The translations under genes and the position numbers were made by a program. Of a DNA stretch of 64,000 nt, positions 11,890-22,241 are shown piece by piece (the stretch's first letter is position 1; every line of letters starts with the position of its first letter). The DNA is from Hysterangium stoloniferum (taxonomy: Eukaryota; Basidiomycota; Agaricomycetes; Hysterangiales; Hysterangiaceae): the NCBI GenBank assembly GCA_015178975.1, contig WHVD01000117.1, positions 124,001 to 188,000 on the forward strand, given 5' to 3'. The notes under the pieces were generated by a model. That model was not told where the DNA came from. It worked only from the letters and a program-made list of their open reading frames with translations, and searched no databases.

Positions 11890-12711
11890 GAGATATCCAA
11901 AGTATATTAGGGAGCTAATACATAGGTACAGGATGAAAAACTACTCACCTAGCAGAGGGATATCCAAAGAGAAAAGGATAAAGGGGGGGGGGCCTCTGCT
12001 AGGTGCTTCAAGATATGGGGTCTCTAAAAATAGAATGACAGCTTACCCCATATATCCACTAACTATTTACTTTACCTTAGATTATTCCTAGATGGTGGAA
12101 TAGCTATTGGAAAAATATGAGAAAATGGCAAGAAATACTACTAATTAATCTACTAGGAGTAGTCAGTCAGGGAAACTCCTGAAGGAGCAGACAACTTGAA
12201 AATGAAAAATATAAGAAATAGAATGACCCCTTATAGATAGCAGCAATTTCAAAGCATCAGATTCAACAATGAGGAAAACATTGGGTTTCCAATGGGAAAG
12301 GAGGCAGAGCTAAACACATCTTTCAAGGTCTGACAACCTGTATGACATTTATCATCAAAATCCAAGGGGAATCCTTGCAAGATGTGTAATGGGAACAGTA
12401 ATATCTGAATAATTTTAGATAAATTGCCAGTATAAATTGGCAAACACTAGGAAAGATTGAATATCCTTGACCTTGTGAGGTTTTGGCCAAACCCAGATAA
12501 CTTGAACTTTAGGTTCATCCATGTGAAGACCAGTGGGTCCAACAATGAAACCTCAATAGTATCCATGTCAAAATAACATTTTTCACCATTCATGAAATGA
12601 CTGTGCTTTTGAGAACTTCATGGACTTGTTCATCATGCATAATGGGTTCAGAGAGCAGTCATCCACTCATCACCTTCAACAATCTGGACTAAGTGATAGG
12701 CATATTTGAGG
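11890..12711 (-). pseudogene. Minus-strand gypsy pol relic (RT to RNase H) with leader repeat
   Basis: The minus strand carries RT and RNase H fragments: [16 protein letters not shown] near 12700, a thumb/connection region, then CHTGCQTLKDVFSSA and a remnant of the RNase H start near 12250-12360, interrupted by many stops. Its lower part (11945-12060) is a G-rich and AT-rich segment also found at 18541-18644, and 12050-12711 is also found at 36102-36780. The whole is therefore a second copy of the relic into which the Tc1 element later inserted. Non-functional. Confidence 0.7.
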
Positions 12712-13098
12712 TCTATCTTTGAAATTATAGTACAAGCCAGCTCTGTATCATGGACCTTGCAGCTTCCAGATAGCATGCACATGGTACACCTGGTATTTCA
12801 TGTCACTATGTTAGAACCATGTACTGCTAACACTGTCCAGGACCACATGCAACCTCCATCCCCTCCAGTTGTCATAGATGGAGAACCTGAGTTTGAAATC
12901 TCACAAATTTTAGACTCAAAAATAGATAATCATCAATGCACTTGTAAACTGCTTTACTTGGTCAAGTGGGTAGGTTATGAGGGCACAGATGAAGAGACAT
13001 CTTGGATTTTGGCCATGGAACTCAGGAATGCCACAGAGATCATTACTGATTTTCACACAGCTTACCCAGTCAAACCAGGGCCATTATCATCTCTCTGA
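12706..13098 (+). pseudogene. Chromovirus F pol C-terminus with chromodomain
   Basis: About 130 codons remain open: the end of the GPF/Y region (TLQLPDSM), FHVTMLEPC, a Pro-rich linker, then a chromodomain (FEISQILDSKID near 12895, LVKWVGYEGTDEETSW near 12960-13005) and the terminal PVKPGPLSSL shared by A, B and C/D relatives. In chromoviruses this domain guides integration to modified histones. The upstream integrase is missing, so this is a fragment. Confidence 0.85.
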
Positions 13099-13266
13099 CC
13101 ACATTATCTGCAGACCCTGTACATATCTTGGACTCATCTCATTCTTCTTTGTCACCCTATGTCTCTCTTGCTTTTACAGATTTTGACTTGTTTTGATTTT
13201 GACTTAAGGTGGATATTCTGTGGGTCTTTCTAAGTTTTTCACACATAAAAAGAAAAACAATTATTA

Positions 13267-14248
13267 TTAGTCATTTAGTATTATAATGGGCCCTGGCTGT
13301 CCTGCCTCCACAAACTCCTTATGCAAGTCTTCGACCTCCTCAGGCCCCACAGATATGTCCATCTCCTTGGATCCCTCAGAATCCCCAGCCTCAGACTCCT
13401 CATAGTCCTTGTAGTCTTTCAGAAATTCCCAGAATAATCTGAGGAAGTCCAGAGTGCAACCTACCAAAGTCCTCCACACATTGTTGCCATCATGCAACAA
13501 AACATTTTGGGCCTCAATGCCCACTGCAATCCACCCCAAAACCTCCTCCAAGGCCCCAGCCTTTCCATGTGACCACCTACTTCCTGGCAACTGGAACCCA
13601 AGGCATCCTGCACCAGTGTGCACTTGGCTTTCAAGTGTGCACATGGCCAACAGCCTGGGCCTCAACTGGTCTTCTGGAAACAATCCACATTCCAGTCATT
13701 ACAACCAGAACACTGCAGCTCATTCTTGGTCTCCAGCCAGGCTGGAGCATTTTCCTGGGCCTTCTGCCATCCATAAGTCAGTTGTACATATATCCATTGA
13801 GGACTGCACACTTACCTTCTGGGGACTACCCTGTTCCCCTTCAGACTCTGTCTTGACATCCACAGCTTTGTGCTATCAGTACTATTAGTAAGGACTTGGA
13901 CCATAAAAATACTTGACTCATCTTTACCACAGCCACCATGGATGCCTTGGTGCACTCCACAGTGACCCAGGCTGCCTCCTTCTCTGCCTCTGCCTTCTTG
14001 GCAGCCACCTCTTCCCCTTCCTTTTTCCTCTGCTCCTTCACCTCTTTTTCCACAGCCAATGCAACCTGGTACTCCCTCTCCAGTACTGCCTCCTCCTCCT
14101 TGGCCTTTCTCTCCTCTTCTTCCCATTGTTGCTGCTGTTCCTCACACTGCACAAGTATCTGTGCAGCTGTGAGTGGAGCCCAGTATGTGGACCCTGTGGG
14201 AGTCCCAGCATTGGTGGTAGTTTTCCACACTGTGGGTTTTGGTCCCAT
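13267..14248 (-). pseudogene. Antisense accessory gene of chromovirus F (three exons, one stop)
   Basis: Model: exon 1 14248-13928 (MGPKPTV start, Glu/Lys/Ala coiled coil), exon 2 13872-13816 (acidic, ending SPQK), exon 3 13763-13267. Introns start GTAAAG and GTAAGT and end ATAG and GCAG. Exon 3 has the six cysteines (CSGCND..., C-x2-C-x6-C ... C-x2-C-x6-C), but an in-frame TGA lies between the third and fourth cysteine near 13673, so the copy is dead. TATA box TATATAAAAA on the minus strand at 14301-14310. Confidence 0.7.
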
Positions 14249-14429
14249 TTCCTAGATGTTGATGGAGGTATGAAAAAAGAAGAAATTTTATTATTTTCAA
14301 TTTTTATATAGGCTCCCTGCATTTGAACCTTACCTTCCAGATCACCTGATGTCTTGACACATACATGTAACTGACAAACTCTAATGAGTTCTAGGGCCTC
14401 TATGGGATTTTGGCCTTAAAGGGAGGTAC

Positions 14430-15389
14430 TGTTAGGACCAGGAAACCAGCTGGGACCTGGAATGCACCCTATAAGTATTTGACTCTCTATATCATGCAAA
14501 CTCACCACCAGACTCCACCCAGACATCCCAGACCACTTGTTCCCAATCCATCTTTACCCATTTGACATCTGTTTCCCTGTCCTGAATCCATTTGACACCT
14601 GGTTTATTGTTTTATTGTACTCTTGATATGTCTTTTTGTATGTCTAAGTTAGTAGTAAAATAATCTACTAGTGCCATGAATGTACAAGCTCAAATTTCAA
14701 TAATATTCAATTGAACATTCCTTTGACTTTCCTTTGACTTTCCAACTCAATTTCCAACTTGACTTCTGACTTGACTTCTGACTCAACTATTCTTCAACTA
14801 TCTCAAATATCTTTGACTTGTCTCAGTTTGACATCATTGATGATTTCACTTTGATATCATATTATCATCATAGGTAAATGATATATAGTATAAAAGGGCA
14901 ATGATAGGAATGAATAAAGTCAGTCAGAAAACCTGTATCTTAATCTGTATTATTACTATTATATTATTAATTCAACTTCTATCTGAGATATCTTCAATAT
15001 AATTATTTGTGAGCCTCTATGTCCTATCTTTGCCTCACACTTTATCAACAGGATGAGTTAATACTTTGTCAAATGAGGCATCTGTATTTGATATTGTTGA
15101 ATATTCTTTGATTGTTTATTCAAATTATTGAGTAAAATTTGATTCATGTCAACTGTAGTCTATATAATCCAGTAGTTATTTGTACATACAATCTGATCAG
15201 AAAATCAACTTAGTTTCTACTTGTCTCTTGCACCTTGCATATTCTTGGAACCCACAGGTTTCCCATCTGCCCCTGTTTGAAATTGGACAACATGATCTGC
15301 AAAGGCGCAGCACATAAGCTGAAGCCATATCCTTCCTGGAACTTCCACAGGTTTCCCCAGAGACCCACCTGTGAGCCCTGTGCTTAACA
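14430..15389 (+). repeat. 3' LTR of chromovirus F
   Basis: A 960-bp LTR runs from TGTTAGGACC, directly after the polypurine tract, to GCTTAACA. It includes a TATA box (TCTATATAATCC near 15161) and the U5 motif GCAGCACATAAGCTGAAGCC at 15307-15326. Most of it is not alignable to LTRs A, C or D. Confidence 0.8.
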
Positions 15390-15819
15390 ACAGGGATGAT
15401 CAAGTGAAGGTTGGGTCATGGATTAAAGATGTATATAGAACAAACATGAGAAGTTTGGGTGGAGTCTGGGTTGGGAAATGACCAAGAAACACTCAGAGAT
15501 GCTACATATCTGGAAAGGGCAGAGTCCAATGGGTTCCAGGTCATAACAGGAAGTGTCTAGTCAAGGGCAGAATACCAGAACGGGATTTGAGTTGAAGGGT
15601 ACTTGAGGGTCAGGTTCCAGTAGATTCCAGATCTTGATACTAGTCCAGAAGATGGTTTGGAACCAGATAAGATGGTTTGGAACCAGATATGATGTCTGGT
15701 AAATACTCCATGGAGTCTCTGGGAATGGATCTTCACATTGGGGGGTACCAATAGTGGGATGCCAGAGGGTGGGGAGGGTAAAACAATGTTGCAGGGGGCC
15801 AAATTACTGGGATCCTAAC
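15390..15819 (-). repeat. Partial LTR, minus orientation, inserted in pol relic
   Basis: On the minus strand it begins TGTTAGGATCCCAGT at 15819, exactly where the integrase reading frame (FAYNNAP...NKGY) is cut. Its first ~95 bases resemble the start of the solo LTR at 17210. It has no recognisable TAACA end before the F LTR at 15389, so it is truncated. Confidence 0.55.
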
Positions 15820-16200
15820 AGGTAACCTTTATTCACAAAGAAAGGGGAAATGCCTGTGGCAGCATTTGGGGCATTATTGTAGGCAAATTCAGCTAGAGGC
15901 AGGAGGTCTAACCAATTGTCCTGTTGATAATTGCAATAGATACATAAGCATTGTTCCAATGTTTGATTGACTCAGATGGTGTCCCAAAGTGAGGTGTAGT
16001 TTCATGTCCAGGGCAGTTCCGAGTGAATAATGAATAATTTTGCAAGCTCTTGAGAGGGTCTGGCAAGAGGCCAGAAGGTCTGGGAAAGGGATGGCAAGAC
16101 TTGAAAGGCAAGGGGTTGGACTGTGGACTCAGGGACTTCAATAAGATGAGGAACCATGGTTTAGAAGAAATGACAGTCTTTTGGGGGGAATTAGGGCTCA

Positions 16201-17046
16201 TGTTAAGTTCCGATGGATCTCAAGCTGCAGATTTTCCAGTAAGATTCCAAACACTTTCCAGGAATGTCCTGTGGAGTCCCCAGGTAATAGTCTGGGGAGT
16301 TTCCAGGGATTAGTACAAGGAGTATCAGAATAATTACCAGAGTACTGGGATGGACTTGGCTTCAGCTTATGTGCTGCACCCTCATACACTCATTCAGGTG
16401 TCCATATTTCAAGCTGACAGAACACCTACAAGGAAGGTGTAGATTCCAGAGTTCCCATGGGAGTTCTGGGAATCAAGTGTGCAGACAGACAAGAGGAGTA
16501 GAGACTGGATCAGGATGTATTCGGGATGTAACTAGTTTGAGATTCAAACTGGATTGTAAGTACATGAGTATGGGAGACTATATAGACTTTGAAAACTAAT
16601 CTATTACAAATCCAGCAGAAAAAGGATAAATTAATAAACATAAATCGAGGCAGGCAAAAAGCATACTGGGAGTTAGGGATGGAACAGAACAGAAGTGGAG
16701 GATGAATCATAACAGGTCATTTGACCATAATGGGAGCAGGGTTCTATGCTCTGTTAGAGGGGTTCCAGGAGTCTGGTCAGAGTCCAGTGATGGGCACAGA
16801 GAGTTGGGTATAAACAGGTTGACATGTAGGTCCAGCAGAGTCCAACAACTGGTACATGAGACACAGTGTCAGATATACATAGACAGGTTGATGTGTGGGT
16901 CTGGCAGAGTCTGATGACTGGTGCATATAGGGTGATGTGTGGGTCCTGGCGGGTACGCTGGTTGTAACTGTACCTTTGGTACAATATAGAGATTTGGGTG
17001 CATATAGGGTGGGGTCCAGGTCCTGGCAGGTTTTCCAGTCCTAACA
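16201..17046 (-). repeat. Solo LTR (family H), minus orientation
   Basis: An 846-bp LTR: minus-strand start TGTTAGGACTGG at 17046, end AACTTAACA at 16201, flanked by a perfect duplication GCTCA (16196-16200 and 17047-17051). The U5 motif GCACATAAGCTGAAGCC lies on the minus strand at 16358-16374, with upstream GCA to 16377. It is inserted in the integrase region of the pol relic. Confidence 0.88.
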
Positions 17047-17209
17047 GCTCACAACAGTGCTCCCAGGGGTCTGTGACAGAGGGTTCCCTTACAGGAGCTC
17101 TGGTAACAAAGAGCTGTTTCAGTAAACCATAGGGTTTGTGTCTTTGGGCTTTGGATCACATACAAGTAGTGCAAGACTTGGAATAGATTTTTACAAGTGT
17201 GTGGAGGGC

Positions 17210-17929
17210 TGTTAGGATCCCAGTCATTCAGCCTCCACAACCTTGTCTTACTCTCCCCACCCTCCAGCATCCTGCTATTGGTACCCCTGACTACAGTATC
17301 ACCACCTGTGGTTCCCCAACACTTGGTTCACTATGGTTTTCCCTTTTTGTCATTCCATCCTGTCTCCATTGCAATGCTCTCCCATCACCCATCCTACATG
17401 TAAATGTTATTTTCCACCTCGTAGCCCTCTAGAATACCTTTGTTACATCATATTTAGTTTTAGTCTGATCCCTACCCCTTCCCATGCTTCCTTAACCTGT
17501 CACTACTTCTCACTTCCTTGATTGGATCTCCACTCATCCATTACACCTTTGTATAAAGTCCCTACCATGTATACTACTACTCCTCAGTTCTATTATCAAC
17601 TTAGATTACCCCATTTAGTTTTCAGCCACCTTACTCCCTCCCTAATATCTGTGAAGGTGTCACCGGCAAGCCACAACCCTTTACCCCACAACTCTTAGCA
17701 TTTTGGCCCTCCAGTCAAATGAACTAAGCGTTGTCTTTAGTTCTTATCATACTATCTGCTCTGTCTGAAATACCAGAGCACCCTAACAGTTTGTATAAGG
17801 GTGCAACACATAATTTGAAGCCAAGATCCACTCATTTTGTAGAATTGGACCTCCCAACTAGTACAATCTCTATTGTTGGCCCTCCAACATAAAGCCTCCT
17901 TTACCCCTCTGCTTATGTATATCTTAACA
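17210..17929 (+). repeat. Solo LTR (family G), plus orientation
   Basis: A 720-bp LTR from TGTTAGGATCCC to ATCTTAACA, flanked by a perfect 5-bp duplication AGGGC (17205-17209 and 17930-17934). It carries a degenerate U5 motif (GCAACACATAATTTGAAGCC, 17803-17822). It splits the integrase zinc module of the minus-strand relic. Confidence 0.9.
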
Positions 17930-18540
17930 AGGGCTGGCCAAGTGCATTCTCACCAAATAATGCTAAGGCCTTTGTTAGATCCATAGTGGCCAGAGCTAGA
18001 ATGGTCATTAACAAACAGCCCATGCTTTTGGAGGTGCTGAAACACTTTATGAATATGTTTGTCATGTTGTGCTGGGTCTTCCAAATAAATGAGGATGTCA
18101 TTGACATATATGATAACAACAAACATTGAGGAGGTTGCCAAGAATGTCATTCATAAAAAATGTTGGAAGGCTGCTGGTGCATTAGTGAGTCCAAAGGGCA
18201 TGACCAACCATTCAAAAGAAACATAATGTGTCCATAATGCTGTCTTCCATTTGTCTCCTTCAACAATCTGTACCAAATGATAAGCATGGTGCAAATCAAT
18301 TTTGGTATAAATCCAGGCTCTCTGAGGAGCATCAAGGAGGTTTGTAATGAGTGGAAGCAGGTACCTATCCTTCTTTGTAACTCTATTGAGTCCTCTAAAA
18401 TGTACATAAGGTGTAATGAGCCATCCTTCTTTCTAATGGATGGAATTGGTGCACCATAAGAAGATGTGGAGGCTGTATGAAGACTATAAGAAGGTGTTCA
18501 TGTAAGGGCCACCTCAAACAGGGCCTGTGGACTCACACAA

Positions 18541-18644
18541 GGCTAGCAGAGGGGTATCCAAAGAGAAAGAATAAAGGGGGGGCCTCTGCTAGGTGCTTTG
18601 AGATATGGGGCCTCTAAAAATAGAATGACAGCTTACCCCATATA
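18541..18644. repeat. Copy of the 11.95-12.05 kb repeat, left flank of the Tc1 insertion
   Basis: About 100 bp, including a G-run followed by CCTCTGCTAGGTGCTT, is nearly identical to 11945-12050. The sequence that follows in the 12-kb copy continues here only at 36102, after the Tc1 element. This shows the relic was contiguous before the Tc1 insertion. Confidence 0.8.
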
Positions 18645-18992
18645 CAGTGACTCTCAAAACCTTTTCAATGTTTGACATTTGCATATTGGCAGGCTACTAC
18701 CAGGGGAGATAAAATAGTAAAAAATCTCAAACAAATACAGTATATAGCTAAACATGTGTAGAATCAGTGTTTAAAATATTATTATGTAATATCCATTTTT
18801 GGGTATGCTAAAAATAGTTTATTCAGGCCTGCTCATTGAAAAGGTTTTGATGCTGATGATTATGATGCAATATATCTATATTAACTAACCAAATCACATG
18901 AGTTTGTTGATTGTATTCAACATGGTCATGTGACTTGTTGATTTATAGTCAATTCTGACATTCCTAGCTCTTTTCATTACCAGCAATCCATC

Positions 18993-20009
18993 ATGCACTC
19001 CATCACACCTGATCAGTAACAATACATTATCTCCCAGCTTGAAGATGGCCATTCCACTCCATACATTGCCTCGATAACTGGTATTAGCATTAGTACTATC
19101 TCCAGACTTCACTCTAAATACCTTCCTACCCTCCCAAAATCAACTGGAGGTCATCCCAAGAAGCTCTCTCCCACCAACATCCTTCATGCAGTCCACTTGA
19201 TCACCTCTGGAAAGGCTGAAACTGCAGTTGACATAGCCAAAACACTTCAGACCATCACCAACAACTCTATCTCAGCTCATACAGTTCGGAGGAGCTTGAA
19301 GAGTGTAGGGATGAAAGCAGTTGTGAAGAAGAAGAAGCCACTTTTGTCCAAGAGATACATGAAGGAGAGGCTTGACTTTGCTTTGGCCCACCAGTATTGG
19401 ACTTTAGATGACTGGAGGAGGGTTATATGGTCTGATGAGACTAAAATAAATCACCTTGGATCAGATGGGAGGAAGTGGGCATGGAAAAAGACTGGGGAAG
19501 GCCTGAATGAGAGGCTAGTTCAAGGAACAATGAAGTTTGGTGGAGGGTCTATCATGGTTTGGGGGTGCTTCATGTGAGAGGGTGTGGGATATGCCACCAG
19601 GATTGAGGGTAGAATGGATGGGGAACTTTACAGGAGCATCTTGGATGAAGACCTCCAAAACAGCATCAAGTATTACCAGTTGGACCCTGCTAAAATCATC
19701 TTTCAGCAGGATAATGATCCAAAACATACCTGCAAAAAGGCAAAGGAATGGTTTGAATATAATGGAATGACTGTCCTACCATGGCCTGCCCAATCTCCAG
19801 ACCTCAATCCAATTGAGCATCTATGGGATTACTTGAAGAGAAAGCTGGGACAGTATGCCACTGCACCAAGTGGGATTCTGGAGTTGTGGGAGAGGATAGA
19901 GAAGGAGTGGGAAGATATACCAGCTTCTGAGTGTCAAAAGTTAATTGAAAGCATGCCAAGAAGGATTGAGACCGTCATAAAGGCCAAGGGAGGGTATACC
20001 AAGTATTGA
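18993..20009 (+). pseudogene. Tc1-family transposase, two in-frame stops
   Basis: Frame from ATG 18993 to 20009, about 339 codons, typical for Tc1 transposases. The N-terminal helix-turn-helix region (SITGISISTISRLHSKY near 19065-19115) is followed by a second DNA-binding part (HTVRRSLKSVGMKAV near 19280). The catalytic triad is visible as D in SDETKI (near 19434), D in QQDNDPKHT (near 19708) and E in SPDLNPIEHLWDYLK (near 19815), i.e. DD34E. A TAA at 19017-19019 and a TGA at 19575-19577 (where TGG would fit GCFMW) inactivate it; otherwise the frame is clean, suggesting a fairly recent element. Confidence 0.9.
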
Positions 20010-20149
20010 AATATAGTATATATTGCATCATAATCATCAGCATCAAAACCTTTTCAATGAGTAAGCCTGAATAAACTATTTTTAGCATACCCAAAAATGG
20101 ATATTACATAATAATATTCTAGACACTGATTCTACATATGTTTAGCTAT

Positions 20150-20871
20150 TGTTACGACCGTGTCGCAACCCTATCGGTCCCGAGGTTATCGCCACTTGTC
20201 AACGTTTCAAGTCATCCTCTCAGAAACCATCGGCCCCGAAGCTGACAAATGTTTTCGCAAAGATCAAACTCCGTTTACGCCCACTTCAAAATAACTCGTA
20301 TTGTCTGGTCAAACTTTGATACGTCCCCTTTATTATGTTGATCCGTCCAATCTTATGTTTCGCATATGTCTATCTATATTTGTAGTCCTTGAACTATTTC
20401 CTTTTATCGTAATCCCGCTCTCAGTTATCATCGGCCTCCGAACTAATCATAAACTTCCCATTCCTAGTCAAGCTTATTGTTAATACTGTGTTCCGCCCTT
20501 CTCCCCATTAGTATTTTCCAGACGCCTGTTACTTGTATATGAACCCGCTGTAGTTGTAGTCACTAGGCAATCAGAATATCGACTGAGAATACCCTCATAC
20601 ACCTGTATCAGTCTCATACTAAGAATCCCCCCATCCACCTTCGCATGTGCTCGCCCACTCCCGGCCCCGACCCCTTGGCCCGACGCTCGACTTGTCCTTC
20701 GATTCCGATCGGTATCACGCTGAAAGGTACTCATTAGGATTAGTCTTCACCCGCCCGAAATTTAAGGACATCCTACGGATATTTGCGAGGGCGCAGCACA
20801 TAAGCTGAAGCCAAGTCCTTCCGATCGGTCCCTGTCGGCCACCGACATTAGTCAGTTTTCAGTTCTTAACA
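20150..20871 (+). repeat. 5' LTR of chromovirus C
   Basis: TGTTACGACCG...TTAACA, 722 bp. A TATA-like GTATATGAA near 20535 lies about 33 bp before AATCAGAATAT (20569-20579), the putative mRNA 5' end. U5 motif GCAGCACATAAGCTGAAGCC at 20793-20812. Confidence 0.92.
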
Positions 20872-20873
20872 GT

Positions 20874-20884
20874 ATATTCTGATT
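20874..20884 (+). other. Self-priming primer binding site, chromovirus C
   Basis: ATATTCTGATT starts 2 nt after the LTR end and is the exact 11-nt reverse complement of AATCAGAATAT at 20569-20579 in the LTR. This matches the Tf1-type mechanism, where the folded-back mRNA 5' end primes minus-strand synthesis. The 2-nt gap fits integrase end processing. Confidence 0.75.
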
Positions 20885-20908
20885 TCACACTCGCATTTTC
20901 CGTTAATC

Positions 20909-22206
20909 ATGCCTCCGAGAAGAAATGCCAAGCCTAGCGGCGAAGCAGAATCTTCCACTCTCAAGTCTCCTTTTCTGTATACAGCCTGAGCTACTCAGAG
21001 AACTCCGCTACCAGAAACCTCCGAAGAATCTCGCTTTGTGGAGATTACCGGCGATGCTGAAGAAGTAACTGAAGCAACCGATCCCAAAGCAACTGAGGAG
21101 ATTAACAATCAACCAGTTTCGGAACACAAACCGAGGATGGCAACCAACCTCAGGCTAGTGGCTCCAAGAAGTCCGCAAAAAAGAAACCGGCTCTCGACCC
21201 TGAAGAAACATGGGAATTGTTTTCAGGTACTCTAGGATCCCTTAACGAATTCCTTAAAAGCAATATCAAGGAAAAGGAACCTGGGCAAACCTGAGTCAAC
21301 AAACCCAAGCCATTCACTGGCTCAAACCCGAAGAAATTGCCGACATTTCTTATGCAATGTCGATTCAACTTTCGGGACCGCCCGGCTGCATTCGCAACGG
21401 ATGACCAAAGGGTAAACTTCGCACTCTCATACCTTAAGGATTCCGCAGCAGCCTGGTTTGAACCCGCATTCTCTGGCCTCACCTCTGAAGACCCCGATTG
21501 GCTTCACGATTGGGAAGCCTTTGTCGAGGAACTCGAAACTAACTTCAGTCTCTACGACCAAACCGGCGATGCCGAAACCACGCTTTCTAATCTCAAAATG
21601 AAAGACACTCAGCGCATCACCGATTACATCGTCCAGTTCAACAACCTCGCCGCGCGTTGCGACTGGGGCAATTCGGCCCTCTGTTACCAGTTTTACTCCG
21701 CCCTTCCATCTCGCCTCAAAGATGAAGTCTCCAAAGGAGAGACTGGCAAGCCGAAGACCCTCTCTCTCATGCATCTGAAAGCCCAAAATGCAGACGCCCG
21801 ATACTGGGAACGACATTCGGAAATTAGTCGCGAAAACCCCTCGGACAAAAAATCATCGGACAATAAGAACGCCAACAAGTCTGGTAATCAAAACACCAAC
21901 AACAATGGCAACTCGACCTCCGATAAGAAGTCCGAAAACAAAGGGGCTAACGACAAAAAAGGCAAGGGAAAACAGTCGAATAAGTCTCAAGACAAAGACA
22001 AACCCGACTTAACTGGCAAACTCGGCTCCGATGGCAAGCTCCTACCACAGGAAAAGCAACGCCGAATGGACAACAACCTTTGTTTGTTGTGCGCAGATCC
22101 CAGACACCGAGTTGCTGCTTGCCCAAAAGCCACAAAAGCCCGATCGGCTAATACAGCCACGACCTCACAACCGGCCAAGCCGGCTGTCAAGTCGAAAAAA
22201 GATTAA
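20909..22206 (+). pseudogene. gag of chromovirus C (two stops and a frameshift)
   Basis: Starts ATG 20909 (MPPRRNAKPSGEAE). TGA at 20987-20989 and at 21292-21294, plus a frame change near 21170-21240, break the first third. From 21295 to 22206 the frame is open: capsid-like region (KPFTGSNPKKL, FALSYLKDSAAAWFEP, then DTQRITDYIVQFN), an Asn/Lys/Ser-rich low-complexity stretch (about 21830-22000) and a CCHC-like knuckle (CLLCADPRHRVAAC near 22083-22125; the residue before the His is Arg). It is homologous to A and D Gag and ends TAA 22204-22206 inside the frameshift signal. Confidence 0.85.
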
Positions 22207-22241
22207 GCAACTCTCTGGATTCCGTGCGTTTGGAGAGTTGC
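22194..22241 (+). promoter_or_regulatory. Probable -1 ribosomal frameshift signal between gag and pol (C)
   Basis: GAAAAAA (22194-22200), a 6-nt spacer that contains the gag stop, then a 9-bp stem GCAACTCTC (22207-22215) / GAGAGTTGC (22233-22241) with a 17-nt loop. The pol frame is -1 relative to gag and open across the site. The same layout with compensatory base changes occurs in D and A. Confidence 0.65.

Larger units (their letters stand above)
12712..15389 (+). mobile_element. Chromovirus F, 3' fragment
   Basis: The fragment begins inside the GPF/Y module of pol, abutting the minus-strand relic at about 12711. It contains the pol end with chromodomain (to 13098), the antisense accessory gene (13267-14248), a polypurine tract (about 14418-14429) and an LTR (14430-15389). 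It is related to B and A but has a different LTR and is CpG-depleted. All upstream parts are missing, so no target duplication can be checked. Confidence 0.8.
15820..18480 (-). pseudogene. Minus-strand chromovirus pol relic, internally deleted and invaded by two solo LTRs
   Basis: Read from high to low coordinates: RT palm (YVNDILIYLEDP near 18080-18110), then a direct jump from KHGLFVND to the integrase zinc region (SGHYGSNKGL near 17990), so RNase H is deleted; the rest of the zinc module (17040-17209); and the integrase core (ALDMKLH near 15990-16010, ending [13 protein letters not shown] near 15870). Solo LTRs interrupt it at 17210-17929 and 16201-17046. Many stops and frameshifts are present. 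A decayed element of the same chromovirus group. Confidence 0.75.
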
